From Anseranas semipalmata (taxonomy: Eukaryota; Chordata; Aves; Anseriformes; Anseranatidae): a stretch of DNA of 64,000 nt. Numbering within the stretch: the stretch's first letter is position 1; each line of letters starts with the position of its first letter. Of this stretch, positions 50,001-60,507 are shown one piece after another. The position numbers were made by a program, and so were the translations under genes. The DNA lies in NCBI GenBank assembly GCA_013399115.1, contig VXAA01000971.1:365856-429855 (forward strand), in the 5' to 3' direction. The notes under the pieces were generated by a model. The model worked only from the letters and a program-made list of their open reading frames with translations, was not told where the DNA came from and searched no databases.

Positions 50001-53000
50001 CTTTGTTTTTTAGCTTATTCGGTTAGTTTTCCCGGGTCTGGGGACAAGAAGGCTGGGCACAAGAGGCAGTGCCAGGTATGGGTTTTGCTTCCTTTGTTTA
50101 AAAAATGTTACATGTAACAGATCTAATTAAATTTAAAAAAATGGGTGAATTTTCAGCTCCAGCACTAATACAGCAGCTGAATAGTTGGTTGCAAATCCGT
50201 ACCAAATCGCAAAACCAGATCCAGAGCGATTCCTGATGTCACCACGTACGTTAAAATAGAGTGAATTCCAGGAAAACCGCCACATCAGAGCGGCTCCGCT
50301 AGCGTAGGAATTCCAGATCAGACTGGCTTTTAAAAAATTGGTGCTCGGCGTTGTACTGGCGTTAGCAGCGGGGCTCGTGGGAGGCAGCTGCTGGAGCTCA
50401 CCACCTCCCTGGGAGCCCTTGGGACTTGGTGCATGGAATGCCTGGCTCCAGGAGCCATGGGGCCGGCAGCGGTGAGTGGGGTCTGTGCTTGCGGGCACAG
50501 GGCGCTCTTCATCCTTGCACGTATCCATGCGGTGACCCAGTGGGCTACGGCGGTCAAAAGAACTGTTGTAAATGGTTTAAAACTGCATAAATCAGAGCAC
50601 CCCAGACCTGATCTCCTCCTCCATCTTCTTTCTTTTCCCTTCCCTCTCTTCCCCTGGAGCAGAAGCAGGAGGATTGAGATCGATACACGTTCATTGGTTT
50701 GATGTCCAAATATATAATCACACTCTGAACGTCCAGACTGGAAAAAGCAATGTTTGAAGGGCATTGAGAAGTAGTAATTTTAAAAGCATTTGGAGTAGCT
50801 GTAAAGCACTGGCTTTGCAAGTGACATGCCCTTGCTTGATCAGTGGTTTTTCTCCACTAGTCTGGACTTGCTACCAGCTTGATCAAGCGAGATCCAGCGT
50901 TTTGGGAGTGCCTCGCCACAGGTGCTCCCGGGCTTCGCCAGGCTGGCTGGGACGCTGCGTGGTGGCCCTCGGCTTCAGGCCCTCGCTTCCCACCAGCGGG
51001 AGGTCACCCTCTGGTGGCTGCTGAGGGCCAGACACCTCCCCGGACACCCTGCAGCGGGTGGTGATGCAGCCTGATGGGGCGCGGGCAGAACCAGCTGGTG
51101 GCACACGGGTGGCACGGATAACAACACCCACTGCTCACAAGGAGGGGCACAAAACTCTAGCGGGTCTTGCGGGTTTCTTGGTTTTAGCTTCCACCGATGG
51201 GCCACCCAGTCCCTAAGCCAGCGTAAACCACGGTGCTGCAACTGCACGCAGCCCTTCAGCTTCAGTGGGGATACAGAAACCATCAGCTGAGACTCTGGTC
51301 CCCGGCTTCTCTAACTGTCCCGTGCAAACCTGATGCACCATATGTGCTGGCTTACGTTTGTTCATTTTAAAGGTATTATTCCAGTGCAAAAAAAGAAATG
51401 TTAAAGGAGCTTGTTAAGTCATTCTAGAAACATTTGTGCAAATTTCTTGTGTCAGGGAAATAAATTTTCAACAGAATTTAAAAAATACAGAAATTAAAAA
51501 ATTAAATGTAGCTTTTTTTACTTGCTCTTTTCTTGCTTAAACGTGCTTTCAGTGGAGGAATATGAATTCTTTGCTGTCTATCTTAAAAATTGCATGCTTG
51601 TCTGTTCATAAGTTTTTTATCTTCTAGGTATCATTATGATGGAATAGCTATCAAGAAGAACTCTTCTTTTTATGCACGTTATTGCTTTCTTCTGTCTGAA
51701 AAAAATTATCACAGGTTTGTTTTCTAAATGTTTTAATCATAAAATGTTACATGACAGCCTATATATTGTCTGTATTTAGAAGTCTGTAAACCATCTGCTG
51801 AACGTCGTCAACAGTATTATTTTTTTATTCCTCTTATGCACACTATAGAAGTGTTGTGCCACAAAGTAATGTCCCTAAGGAAACTCCATTTTGAAAAAGT
51901 GCCCTGCCTTATCAGTTTTCCTTGAATTGGATATTTTAGACATGTAGGTCTTAAGAGCAGGAACACTTGACAAACCTAAAAGAGCATAATACATTGGGAC
52001 TCTAAATGGGAGCTCACATAAATGTACTGACAATTGCTTCTTGACATTGTAGCAACTTCCTTGGTAAACAGTAGGCTGAGGAGATATGTATTAGAGTATA
52101 AATGACTGCACTGTTTTGAAGAGTCCTACATGCAATCATGTTATCTGGTTTTTACTACTTGAAAAAATGAGGCATATTACTTTGAAAATACTCCCCTCAT
52201 TTTGTTTTAAAATTTCAGATTTTAAAATCACCTCTCGTAAGGGAACAGCAATGAGAAAATGTATAAGACAGGAGCAGAAATTGATTGCAAAAATGAAAAA
52301 TCTAGAAATAATTGATGAACGTAAGATATGGAGGCAAGCTAGCTGTAGACTTGGTCACGTCCCAGTCATAGGCAGGGCGAGGAAGGTCATGGCTGGGATA
52401 AACAAGCTACAGGCTTGCATTTCTCCTGGAGAGGAAAAAAAAAAAAAAAGGAATGTGTATATGAATGAATTCTGAACTTTGGTTTCCATTCTTTTAAATG
52501 GGGTTATAGTAGCTGTCTATAGCATGAGTGTTCTAGGGATACAAGACAGGCTATTAAGCACCCAGATATTCTGGCGATTATGAAAGCTGTTTCACTGTCT
52601 GTTTCACTGTCTGTGGTATTTTATAGCATAGTTACTTAATTGAATACACACTCTGCAAGAGAATGGAAAAATTATACCTGCGGGTTTGCTGCCTGTCTTT
52701 GCTGGTTTTATAGCAGAGCAGTGTTGCAGCAGTCCATAGAGTAACAGCAGAGCAAGGATAAAGAATGGGGCAGGGCAAGGGATCAGGTTCTGTACATGAT
52801 CAAGTGGCAATCAGTTGTTGTGAGTCCAAACAAATTATTCATAGGCAACTCGAGGCTCATTTCACGAGGCCCTTACTTAAGCGATATCCCTAGCTACCAA
52901 TGCACTCGGTATTAAAAATAAAATAAAATAAATTTTATTCATATAAAAATCATCTTTCTACTTGCAATACTCTGGAGAGTTGTAAGTCTCTTAACTATGA

Positions 53001-56000
53001 AAGATTTTGTCTGACGCTTCCTTCGTTTAAGCCGTTGTGTGAAGCCAGACAGCTGCAATTAGAGCAGCTTCCACTCTAAATACAGCCACGTGCCCCTGTC
53101 CCTGCTGCACCAGCAGCGCCTGGGCAGGCGGATGTCACTACTACTTCTTAGTGTCTGTTAAAGGACAGCAGAAGAAAACAGAGAGAAAGCAGTAAAAAAA
53201 TAAATAAAAATAAAAATAAAAAACATAAAATGCAGCCAGAGCAGCATGAGCATCACTAACTCTGACCCCTATACCCTCACCCTTCCCCACCACCAAAAAA
53301 ATAAAATAGGCCACATACAAGATAAGCAGCACCCTCGGCCAAATAAGTCAGTTTATTTCCATCCATTTTCACAGTTTTGTACAAGCTTTGCAAATAAGCA
53401 GGAACACATCAAGAAAATACCTCATCTTTACTGTCTTCTCTGTAGGGTTCAGTACTTTTCAATTTTATGTGATCCAGTAGAGCTGGTAAAAACACAAACA
53501 AAATAATATATAGAATATCTGTTTAAAAAAAAAAAGAAATGGAAAAGCAATCAAATCTTGAGTACTTTTCTACCTGCAAGGACAAATTTTGTTCTTGCAG
53601 AGGTAAACTTCAGTTGCAGCTGGGGGTATTTGACCCACAACACTTCAGTCTGTAAGAGTGTTTTGGTATGGAAATCTCCAGCTGATAGTGAAGAAGATTT
53701 TTAATACGCCATTGCAGTGCAGTCCAAGTGCTGGTCCGCAGACCAGACCCAATAAATGGGATAGACCTCACTGGCTTGTTGCCATTTCCCTCTGGCAGAG
53801 ACGGGGATGTCTCTCTGAATAGTGAACGTGTCCCAAACGACTGCTGCATCCTCCCATGCCTGAATCGAGTCCAACGCGCAGGTGCTTCTCCTGTAGCATC
53901 TACCTGAGGGGAAGGTGGAGCCGAAAGCCCCGCTGAGAGACAGGCACATCCACCCAACCTCCAGGCTGTCGAAGAAAGGGCTGGTTTCTGAACTGTGATC
54001 CACTGTCTCTAATTACTGAAAACAGTGTTTCTTGACCATATTGAGATCATCAGCACTTGCCTTGTTGCTGGTATTCAGGAACTGGGCCTGTGAAGAGTCT
54101 GGCAGGTTGGGAGTTTTGCTTGTTGGTGTCATAGAAATGGCCGTAAGATTATAATAGTTTGACTACAAAGAAGGCACTTGCCTTTTGATAGTCAGCGGGG
54201 CTTTGGATGTGTCAGGGTGCTGGGCTGGAACGAGTTCACGCTAGGAGTGAAGAGGATACTCTTACAAAGCACCTGCGAGCTGCTCTGCTTTGAAATCTTG
54301 AGGTTTTTTGAAGATATGTATGCTGTTGCTCTGATGATGATGTAAAAGTTGTGTAAACAAGCAGAGCTGTAACCAAAGGGGTCTCCAAACGTGTTATGGA
54401 GATTTAAGGGAATATGGAACAATTTGCATTATGCTAGGGTGTCTTTTAGGAATGGGAACTTTGAGAACAAGGTCTCCCTAAAATGGCAACTGCTGTGGCA
54501 GATCAAGGAGGCTTGGAGTATGGCAGTGCCATACGAATGCCAGCAAATTTTGGCTTCGTAAGAGTTACTTTATGATCTAGTAAAGGCAAGGCTTGGGCCT
54601 CTGACTTTCTAGCGAAGCAAACCTGTAGTAGTTCTATAAAAAAGCAGATGTGATTCTAGGAAATTATCCTTTCTAATCTCAGTGTAATCTGACAGTCGTG
54701 CTCACCATCCTCCCTCCTTTCATATCTCCTTTGTCCCTCCTGTTCGCCTCCTCTGTCAGTCTTTCTGTCCTCCCTACCGCTGAATTTCCCGTTTCAGCTC
54801 TAGTTCCCCCTTCCCAGCACCATTCCGGCCCCGCAGGAGATACGGCTGAGCTCCCCGTGGCTTTGCTGCTGCCCGTTGCCCTCTCCTCCCACCCACCTCC
54901 CACGTTGTGTGCCCTGTCTTTGCCCAGGCACCACTCTCCGGGGGAGACGGGCGCTTCCGCGTGGCAGCCGAGCACCCCAACGGGCACCGGGTGAGTCCGA
55001 ACCCCAGCGAGTCCGCCAGCAGGGGCGGGAGAGGAGTTGGCAGAGGGGGCTCCAGGGGGCTGGTGGGGAGCGGGAGGAGGAAGGCACGGGATGCGTGGGG
55101 AGCCGAGCATCCCGCCGAAGGAGAGGGATGCTGAGATGTGTTGCCATAGCAGCAGCGGCAGGAGATGCAGCCAGCCGCCTGCTCGGGGAGGGCAGGAGCT
55201 GGAAAATACTCGTCGGTTGTGTTCCACAGGCTCTAGAAACCCGCACGGGCGGCCCGTTTGATACAAGTACCACGAAACGTCTGTACTTACCCATTCTCTT
55301 GTTTGTGGGGACCGAACACACGCAACATTAGTGTCGCGCCCGGCCTCTGGCGGGCCCTGGCGCTTGGAATGAGTTCCCAGACAGCGAGCAGGTGCCACCA
55401 GCAGATGGGGGGCTGGCTGGAGGAATCCGGTCCTCACAGCACGGCCCTTTTCCTAGCAACACTGCCTCCCTCTCCCGCAGGATTAGCCTCAGCAGAGCAG
55501 GCATGGGGAGAGGGAGGAGATGACGAAGCAAGAAAGCAGCCTGCTGCTCCCCCACTCTGGGCTGTTCAGCCAAAAGCCAGCTGCCGAGCCCTTGCAGGCC
55601 CAGGGGAATACTGAAGGTGTGGAGCACCGTGGAAGACTTGCAAAGTAGATGGGGGACAGTGGGGAAAAGATTGCCATCTAAACTGATAAGGGGAGCAGAA
55701 AATGGGGTCACCACGCAACCAAAGCACAAGGATGATTACGCTTTCGTTATTTGCGTGTCTATAATTTTTATTGTTATTCCAAATGAACTGCAGCTACAAA
55801 TACGAAATCAGGCATTTTGTACAAGAAGTTAGAAGACATTGCACTGTTAAATGGCTAATACCTTGCTGTCTGTGTAATGAATAGCTCAGTTTTATCTTAA
55901 AATGAAGAAATTAGTCTTCAGACTCACTAGAAAATCCTGGGGCTGCTGAATGATGGGAAAGAGAGGGGTTTTTGTTTCGCAAAGACACCGCTGTCTACTT

Positions 56001-59000
56001 CAGCCTAGTGCTCTCTATCCACTTTGAGATCATTTTCTAACCAAACACAGGATAAATTGGTGTTTTTTTTAAAGGGATTCATGTTGTATATTTCAACACA
56101 GTGGAGACGCCTGCAGTTCTGCAGATGCAGCTGGTTACAAGAGCAATAGCCAAAAAAAAGGAACAGTGAGTTTTAGATAAATTAGACTTACAACAAAATG
56201 GCTTTCTGTGTGCTTAATTAGAACTGCTATATAATATGTTCTAATGAAATACAATTAACCCATCGTGTTCCCTGAAATAATTTTTGTCTGTGTAACCTCA
56301 CTAAATGCTTACTCCCCCTACTCCTATTTCACCTGGTAGCTGAGTATTTTTACTGTCTAAATGTCAGCTCAGACAATTGTATCTATGCTGAGAGTGGAAA
56401 CTGTGGCTGACTGCCCAGGTTTTGAATACAGGTGGAGTTAGTGGGGCACAGCCTTCCTCGTCTGAAGCCCACCGCTACAGCCGCTCATGCTGCTGAGCCA
56501 GCGTCCTTTCAACTCAGTGAGACTTCATTGGCACGAGAGGTCTTTAAAATGCTGTGAAGTGATTAAGAAAATAGAACAGCATCCCTGCTCACCAAAAGGG
56601 GCTGATGCTAGGCTAACCTGTGGCAGTTCTCAAATGTGCGTGGGGTGATGAATTGGCTTGACACTGGGGTTGTTGGAAGCCAGCCCGCAGAGCCTGAGCA
56701 GCAGAATTATGGGGACCCAAGTGAGGAAAAGGAGAGACTGGATGTCTTTCTTATTTTTCCAGAGCACTCAGATACAGTAATGAGTGCAATGAAGTGCATG
56801 TAACGACAGCTGATGAAAACTGTGCTGCCACCCCTACAGCAGAGCCAACTAACTCTAGCCTTATTTAGAAGGTTGCAACTGTGACATGAGTGCTATAGAA
56901 AATATATGTGTAAGATACGTATAGCATTAAATATTCACTTACTTTGAAAAGAAATTCATGTACTGTTTTGAATTTGAACATTTAGTCAACCATGCTTGTT
57001 TCTTTCACTTCCCCGTAACTTCTACAAAAAAAAAAAAAAAGACAAGCATTTCCATGAAGAAGTGCATCTTATTAACAAATAACATTATGCAACGTCAAGA
57101 AAGTACCTTTAACAGGAGTGACAAGATAATTGTTTTTTTTTTTAATTGTTTAAAATAAATTCTGATGCATTGAGAGCAAGGATTTGCGCTGTTTTCCATT
57201 GGTCACTTATTTGAAGACTGAAGAAGAAAGATTTGAATACCTTTTGCCTGAATTCGGGACAGTCTATCATTGGGAGCAAGAGTTAGCGAAGAAATACCCC
57301 TATGAAATGGTACGTTTAAGTATTCACTAATCAAGCAAATTAGCTCTTTGCCTGTGTGATCTTTTTGTACACTCTTTTTGTTCATCTTCTCCAGGTTGTA
57401 CTGCTTGCAAACGAGTACAATAACTACTGCCAAGTCATTTTACAGGTTGTGAGAATGGAGGAGCTTGACAAGGTATGCCCTTGCTTCAGTAACACTTGTG
57501 ATGACAGCAAACAACGATAAAGATGAAATTGTTTCTTTGTAGCTTATTTAGCTGATGGTTTTATCTGAGGTGGAGGAACATTTATAGACAAAAGGAGCAT
57601 TCAGTCAAATTATTCTGGAATTCTTACTTATCATGACCCACTCTGAGTATTTGATGCTGTAGACACAAAACACAAGGCCATGGATGCTAATTTCTCATTA
57701 TATCCACATGTCCATGGCACACTTCTTTGTTTCTCTCCTCCTTCTCATGCTGCCTTGCCAGGTTCAGTGTGCTGCCCCAGGATGCTCCCACTGATGCTTG
57801 AGCCTGGCTCGAGCCAGGCAGGGAGCCAAGCTCCATGACTGTTCTTTTGTTTCTGTGCTAATGTGTGCACTTCACCGAGTCCCACTTCATATTTCACTAG
57901 TGTAAAATCAGGGAAAATTCATAAAGGATTTTGTGCAATAGGTGGAAGACTGTATCATGTCGTTCTGGAAGTCTCTGCAGCCTGAAAAAATAGCATTTAT
58001 GTCCTTGCCAGATGTGTGCCAGCTATTCAAGTGCTATGATAGGCAGCTGTTCAAGGTACTGTAGACAAGTTTATTGTAATTATTTTGTGTTTGTGTCTTT
58101 TCGGTAGTTCTGCCTGAGGAGAAAGACCTCAGGTGTTTATTGTGTGATGTATAATGGGATTTTTATTATACTTAAAAAAAAAAAAAAAAGAGCCAGCACA
58201 GTTTAGATTTTGAAAGGATCTAGTGGAATTTGAGACAACTGCTGTTTTGCTGCCATATCTTCCTTTGAAAGTCCCTAACATCAATGGAGTATGCTGTTAT
58301 AAAAGTGGTCTGGGGTTCTGGTGTGAGGATATGTGACTGAAATTCTGACTGATAGCTGTTTTCTAAACTACAAGGGAGTTATTTTTCCTTTGATAACACT
58401 ACTGCATTTCTCAGTGACATTCCACATTGACACATGGAGTTTTCTGCTCAAAATGATTTGCTTCTTATTTACAGCAGGTCACCAAGCAGTGTCCAGCAAT
58501 TAATTCAGGAAACAATGCTTGCTGCTAGGATCTTGTTTCTTCTGCTAGTAAATGTAGCTTATTTACTGCCTTAAGTGGAGGAAAAAAATGGTCTTTCTTC
58601 TTGATTTACATTTAAGCTGTCAGTACAGTTTTGTTTCATGCTGCTGTAAATACCTGTGGTACACCAATCGCGCAGCTCCATACATTTGCATTGTAGGAAA
58701 TGGAGAACATTCTCCTTCGTGACTTCCTGGAGGAGGTGTCTGTGCAATACCTGAAGTCAATCAGACTGTTCAGTAAAAATGTTAAACTCTGGCTGCTTAA
58801 TGCTTTGGAAGAGTTTCCAGTGCTGCTCCAAACATCCAAATGTAAAGGTACATTTGAGTAACAGAGAGATTTTCATAAAATAATCTTTGCTTAAACCGCA
58901 GAGAAGTTGGGTTACAAGACTCTTACAGAAATTATTTTTAAAAATCTTTTAGCTGAAGTAAGTTTGATAGTAGCGAGGACTAGAGTTAGTTGGCATACAG

Positions 59001-60507
59001 TTAAAAATAAATGGTCTCAGGTGACGTGTGAGAACAAATTTAAACCCAAATTATTCCAAGTTCATGGTAAATTAAAGTGTACTTGAATCTTTTTAAAGAT
59101 CTGTCTTTTACCATGATCACTTTGACTGTGTTGATGACTATGAATAATAAGCACCCTGCCCTCTGAAATTTAGGTATTCTTCTGTCTCTTTACCTTGCAA
59201 GTGGTTTTATGCAGATAAATTAATTAATGACTATAGGGCAGTTCAATATAAAGTGAAAAAAAAATAACAAAGACCCATAGGGAAACTGTGACTCTGTCAT
59301 TAGAGTAGGATTTGAAAAACTTGTAATATACAAAGGTGTGTGTTTGTAAATATGTACATACATACATACACTTATGTATGCAAATATGTTCATACATACA
59401 TAATTTTCAAGGACAGGTTGGATGGGGCTTTGGGCAATCTGATGTAGTGAGAGATGTCCCTGCTTATGGCAGGGTGTTGGCACGAGATGATCCCTAAGGT
59501 CCCTTCCTACCCAAAGCATTCTGTGATTCTATGATTTATATATTATGCTGAAGAATCTGGCTAAGCCAAAACGCTGCTCAGTTGCTCACTGAGTGAGAAC
59601 CATCTCTGCAGTGACAAAGTCAGGTTCCTGCATAGACATAGGACAGTGTTTGCGTTCCTATGCTCAAGGATGACTTGCAGTCAGTCTTAATTCTGGCAGT
59701 TCTTACATTTAAATGCTTGACAGAGCAAACATAGTAATCTGCTTTTAACACAATTGTGTGCATGGAAATGCATGTAATTAATCAGCTACATCCCTTTCTA
59801 TGTGCATCCTGGGCTGGGTTTGTAAAAACTCCAGAGAAACAGAAATTTTCACTTAAAAACGATTGCCTGTCTGCAAAAGATTTTAAGTTGTTTTATACTT
59901 GATTTTCCTGCAACTAAGAATCAGTTATTTTATATTTTATTCTTAAAAAGAACATTCTTGGACCACACTTTTCCTAATTCCAACACATTATAGACAGGAG
60001 CAAATAGAGCAACAGAAATCAGCTTTTATTAACAATGCTGAAGAATTATAGATGCATAAAAGTGAAAATGTAAACTCTCTAATCAAAACATAGAAGGTTT
60101 AGAATTAATGTTGCCATCAGTCATCTGAAGCCATACACATAAAAGAATATTGCTCTTGCTTGAGAAGGATTTCATGGAAAAAAAATACTGGAAGTATTTT
60201 TCCTGTGCATCGTGGGTTAACAGATTTGCAGTGAAGGAAAAGTAGTAACCTGGGCAGCTGCTGCTTGCAAGCCTTAAACTGTCAGGGTCCCCAGCGCAGA
60301 AGGCAGCTCAGTTACCTTCATGTGCCCTGAGTTAGCCTGTTGCTCCCTCAGGGATCTGCTTTCTAACTTAAGAGATCTGTCTTCATTAACGTCTTTAAGA
60401 ATGTAAAATATTAATGATATGAAACATCTGCCTCTTCTTCTTTAACAGAAGTTACAGTGTTTATAAAAAGACTCAGGAGAAAGACAGACCTTTCTAATAT
60501 GGCCAAG
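46963..60507 (+). CDS. RFX8: RFX8, partial: nine internal coding exons (gene span)
   Basis: RFX-family transcription factor, expected to act in the nucleus at X-box DNA. The joined exons (46963-47086, 50014-50075, 51628-51714, 56102-56165, 57181-57309, 57395-57472, 57942-58055, 58697-58847, 60449-60507) give one open frame of about 290 residues, with GT and AG at every intron end. Residues 1-75 or so are most of the RFX winged helix, with TRRLGTRG and YHYDGI intact. The later exons carry [28 protein letters not shown] and [20 protein letters not shown], which I recognise from the RFX8 C-terminal region rather than from RFX4 or RFX6. The match to mammalian RFX8 is from memory, not a search. 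The start codon and first exon are not visible (probably in the gap ending at 44029). The remaining C-terminal half lies beyond the right edge. No frameshift or internal stop is seen in the visible exons. Confidence 0.9.
47087..50013 (+). other. RFX8 intron
   Basis: Contains a TTTG microsatellite at about 48044-48084, two related 22-base segments (48133-48154 and 48453-48474), and moderately GC-rich stretches at 48640-48800 and 49200-49760 with only chance ORFs. No gene or recognised transposon. Confidence 0.7.
48044..48084. repeat. TTTG microsatellite (RFX8 intron)
   Basis: About seven TTTG units flanked by T runs. Same motif as at 11341 but with no CR1 around it. Confidence 0.95.
50014..50075 (+). 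CDS. RFX8: RFX8 coding exon: recognition helix of RFX domain
   Basis: 62 nt = 20 codons + 2 bases. The acceptor follows a strong pyrimidine tract (TTTGTTTTTTAG) and the donor is CAG|GTATGG. It encodes [20 protein letters not shown] followed by an arginine split across the intron. The TRRLGTRG core is the most conserved signature of the RFX winged helix, where recognition helix and wing contact DNA. All basic residues of that core are present, so DNA binding looks intact. Confidence 0.95.
50076..51627 (+). other. RFX8 intron, GC-rich middle
   Basis: 50400-51290 is noticeably GC-richer than its surroundings and carries overlapping unrecognised ORFs on both strands. No protein family, splice-framed exon or transposon could be assigned. 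Confidence 0.7.
51628..51714 (+). CDS. RFX8: RFX8 coding exon: wing of RFX domain
   Basis: 87 nt = 1 + 28 codons + 2 bases. The acceptor is TTATCTTCTAG and the donor CAG|GTTTGT. The frame begins [20 protein letters not shown] and ends at a split serine or arginine codon after NYH. The YHYDGI wing motif and the following IKKxSxFYARYC stretch are typical of the RFX4/RFX6/RFX8 subgroup and not of RFX1-3 (YHYYGI). It is the last exon of the DNA-binding domain. Confidence 0.94.
53190..53224. repeat. AAATA-type A-rich repeat
   Basis: GTAAAAAAATAAATAAAAAT and further AAAAATA units. Confidence 0.85.
54770..55230. promoter_or_regulatory. Intronic CpG-rich island
   Basis: About 460 bases of high G+C; the segment 54945-55125 alone shows roughly 15-17 CpGs, far above the surrounding DNA. 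It lies between the exons for the DNA-binding domain and those for the C-terminal region. The position would suit an alternative promoter for a form lacking the DNA-binding domain, but nothing in the sequence proves transcription starts here. Long ORFs cross it on both strands, as expected for GC-rich DNA. Confidence 0.4.
54928..54990 (+). other. Candidate RFX8 cassette exon (unproven)
   Basis: A 63-nt block inside the intron between 51714 and 56102 has a long pyrimidine-rich acceptor (CTGTCTTTGCCCAG) and a consensus donor (CGG|GTGAGT). Its length is a multiple of three. In the phase set by the exon ending at 51714 it is stop-free: the junction codon AG+G gives Arg, then the frame begins [17 protein letters not shown], and GG+T gives Gly into the 56102 exon. 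I do not recall an equivalent in mammalian RFX8, so it could be a bird-specific cassette exon or a chance match in a CpG-rich stretch. Confidence 0.3.
56102..56165 (+). CDS. RFX8: RFX8 coding exon: linker after the DNA-binding domain
   Basis: 64 nt = 1 + 21 codons. The acceptor is TTTCAACACAG and the donor ACA|GTGAGT, a full consensus. The first base closes AG|T (Ser), then the frame reads [20 protein letters not shown] and one threonine. The SGDA start and 21-residue length match the segment after the wing in mammalian RFX8, although the sequence in between is poorly conserved. Reading past the donor meets an in-frame stop within a few codons, which fits a real exon end. Confidence 0.75.
57181..57309 (+). 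CDS. RFX8: RFX8 coding exon: start of conserved C-terminal region
   Basis: 129 nt, phase 0 at both ends if the acceptor is GAGCAAG|GAT. The end reads [20 protein letters not shown] then YEM before the donor ATG|GTACGT. ELAKKYxYEM is a clear RFX8 motif, and LLPEF recurs in RFX4/6. The start is uncertain: an acceptor at TTTGAAG|ACT (exon start 57217) also keeps phase 0. I prefer 57181 because the LKTE stretch around 57217 resembles an MKTD stretch I recall from mammalian RFX8. An in-frame TGA a few codons upstream of 57181 bounds the exon on the left. Confidence 0.82.
57395..57472 (+). CDS. RFX8: RFX8 coding exon
   Basis: 78 nt = 26 codons, phase 0 at both ends. The acceptor is TTCATCTTCTCCAG and the donor AAG|GTATGC. 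It begins [19 protein letters not shown] and ends MEELDK. The ANEYxNYC motif belongs to the helical region following the RFX DNA-binding domain. The preceding intron is only 85 bases (57310-57394), among the shortest a vertebrate spliceosome normally handles. Confidence 0.93.
57942..58055 (+). CDS. RFX8: RFX8 coding exon: [10 protein letters not shown] / [12 protein letters not shown] region
   Basis: 114 nt = 38 codons, phase 0. The acceptor is TTTTGTGCAATAG and the donor AAG|GTACTG. It encodes [16 protein letters not shown] followed by [19 protein letters not shown]. The FW at the start of a helix and the (V/L)CxxxKCYD segment correspond to the conserved RFX region downstream of the DNA-binding domain linked in the family to dimerisation. 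This is one of the best family diagnostics in the window. Confidence 0.95.
58697..58847 (+). CDS. RFX8: RFX8 coding exon: RFX dimerisation-type helices
   Basis: 151 nt = 50 codons + 1 base. The acceptor is TTTGCATTGTAG and the donor AAG|GTACAT. It starts [20 protein letters not shown] and continues with [20 protein letters not shown]. The amphipathic helices with RxFSKNxxxWL are the RFX C-terminal conserved block, which in RFX1-4 mediates dimerisation; that role is inferred here. The final G opens a Glu codon completed by the next exon. Confidence 0.95.
59350..59404. repeat. ACAT microsatellite
   Basis: Interrupted ACAT/ATGT units ending immediately before the CR1 at 59406. Confidence 0.9.
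59406..59537 (+). mobile_element. CR1 LINE 3' end (5'-truncated)
   Basis: AAGGACAGGTTGGATGGGGC leads into GATCCCTAAGGTCCCTTCC and ends in the CR1 octamer tail ATTCTGTGATTCTATGATT. This is the standard 3' end of avian CR1, sense strand +. Severely 5'-truncated (about 130 bases), as most CR1 copies are. Confidence 0.9.
60449..60507 (+). CDS. RFX8: RFX8 coding exon, last one identified in the window
   Basis: 59 nt: AA completes the Glu codon begun at 58847, then 19 codons read [19 protein letters not shown]. The acceptor is CTTCTTCTTTAACAG and the donor AAG|GTATGT. EVTVFxKRLRRKTxLSNMAK is near-identical to the mammalian RFX8 block as I recall it. The next expected exon (a basic TMRxVLKSKRR-type segment) is not seen in the 3.5 kb that remain, so it lies beyond the right edge. 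Confidence 0.94.

Larger units (their letters stand above)
51715..56101 (+). other. RFX8 intron with internal CpG-rich island
   Basis: Contains A-rich simple repeats (52911-52933, 53190-53224), an unassigned stretch at 53600-54010, and the CpG-rich island at about 54770-55230 described separately. No conserved RFX exon is found apart from the cassette candidate at 54928-54990. Confidence 0.7.
58848..60448 (+). other. RFX8 intron with CR1 and ACAT microsatellite
   Basis: Apart from the CR1 3' end (59406-59537) and the adjacent ACAT repeat, no recognisable element or exon. The CR1 is in the same direction as the gene. Confidence 0.75.

Noticed and set aside
52200..52475. Lysine-rich ORF preceded by TTTCAG as an extra RFX8 exon
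   Set aside because: In the phase required after 51714 it hits a TAA within two codons, and it matches no RFX sequence.
53600..54010. Intronic stretch with overlapping minus-strand ORFs, considered as a retrotransposed exon or LTR
   Set aside because: No LTR ends, no poly(A), no recognisable protein.
54679..55437. 252-codon minus-strand ORF in the RFX8 intron
   Set aside because: It lies in CpG-rich DNA with long frames on both strands, has no recognisable domain and low-complexity Pro/Ser/Gly content. Explained by base composition.
57217..57309. Shorter version of the RFX8 exon starting at 57217
   Set aside because: Also phase 0, but the residues just upstream align with mammalian RFX8 as I recall it, so 57181 is preferred. 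Not fully excluded.
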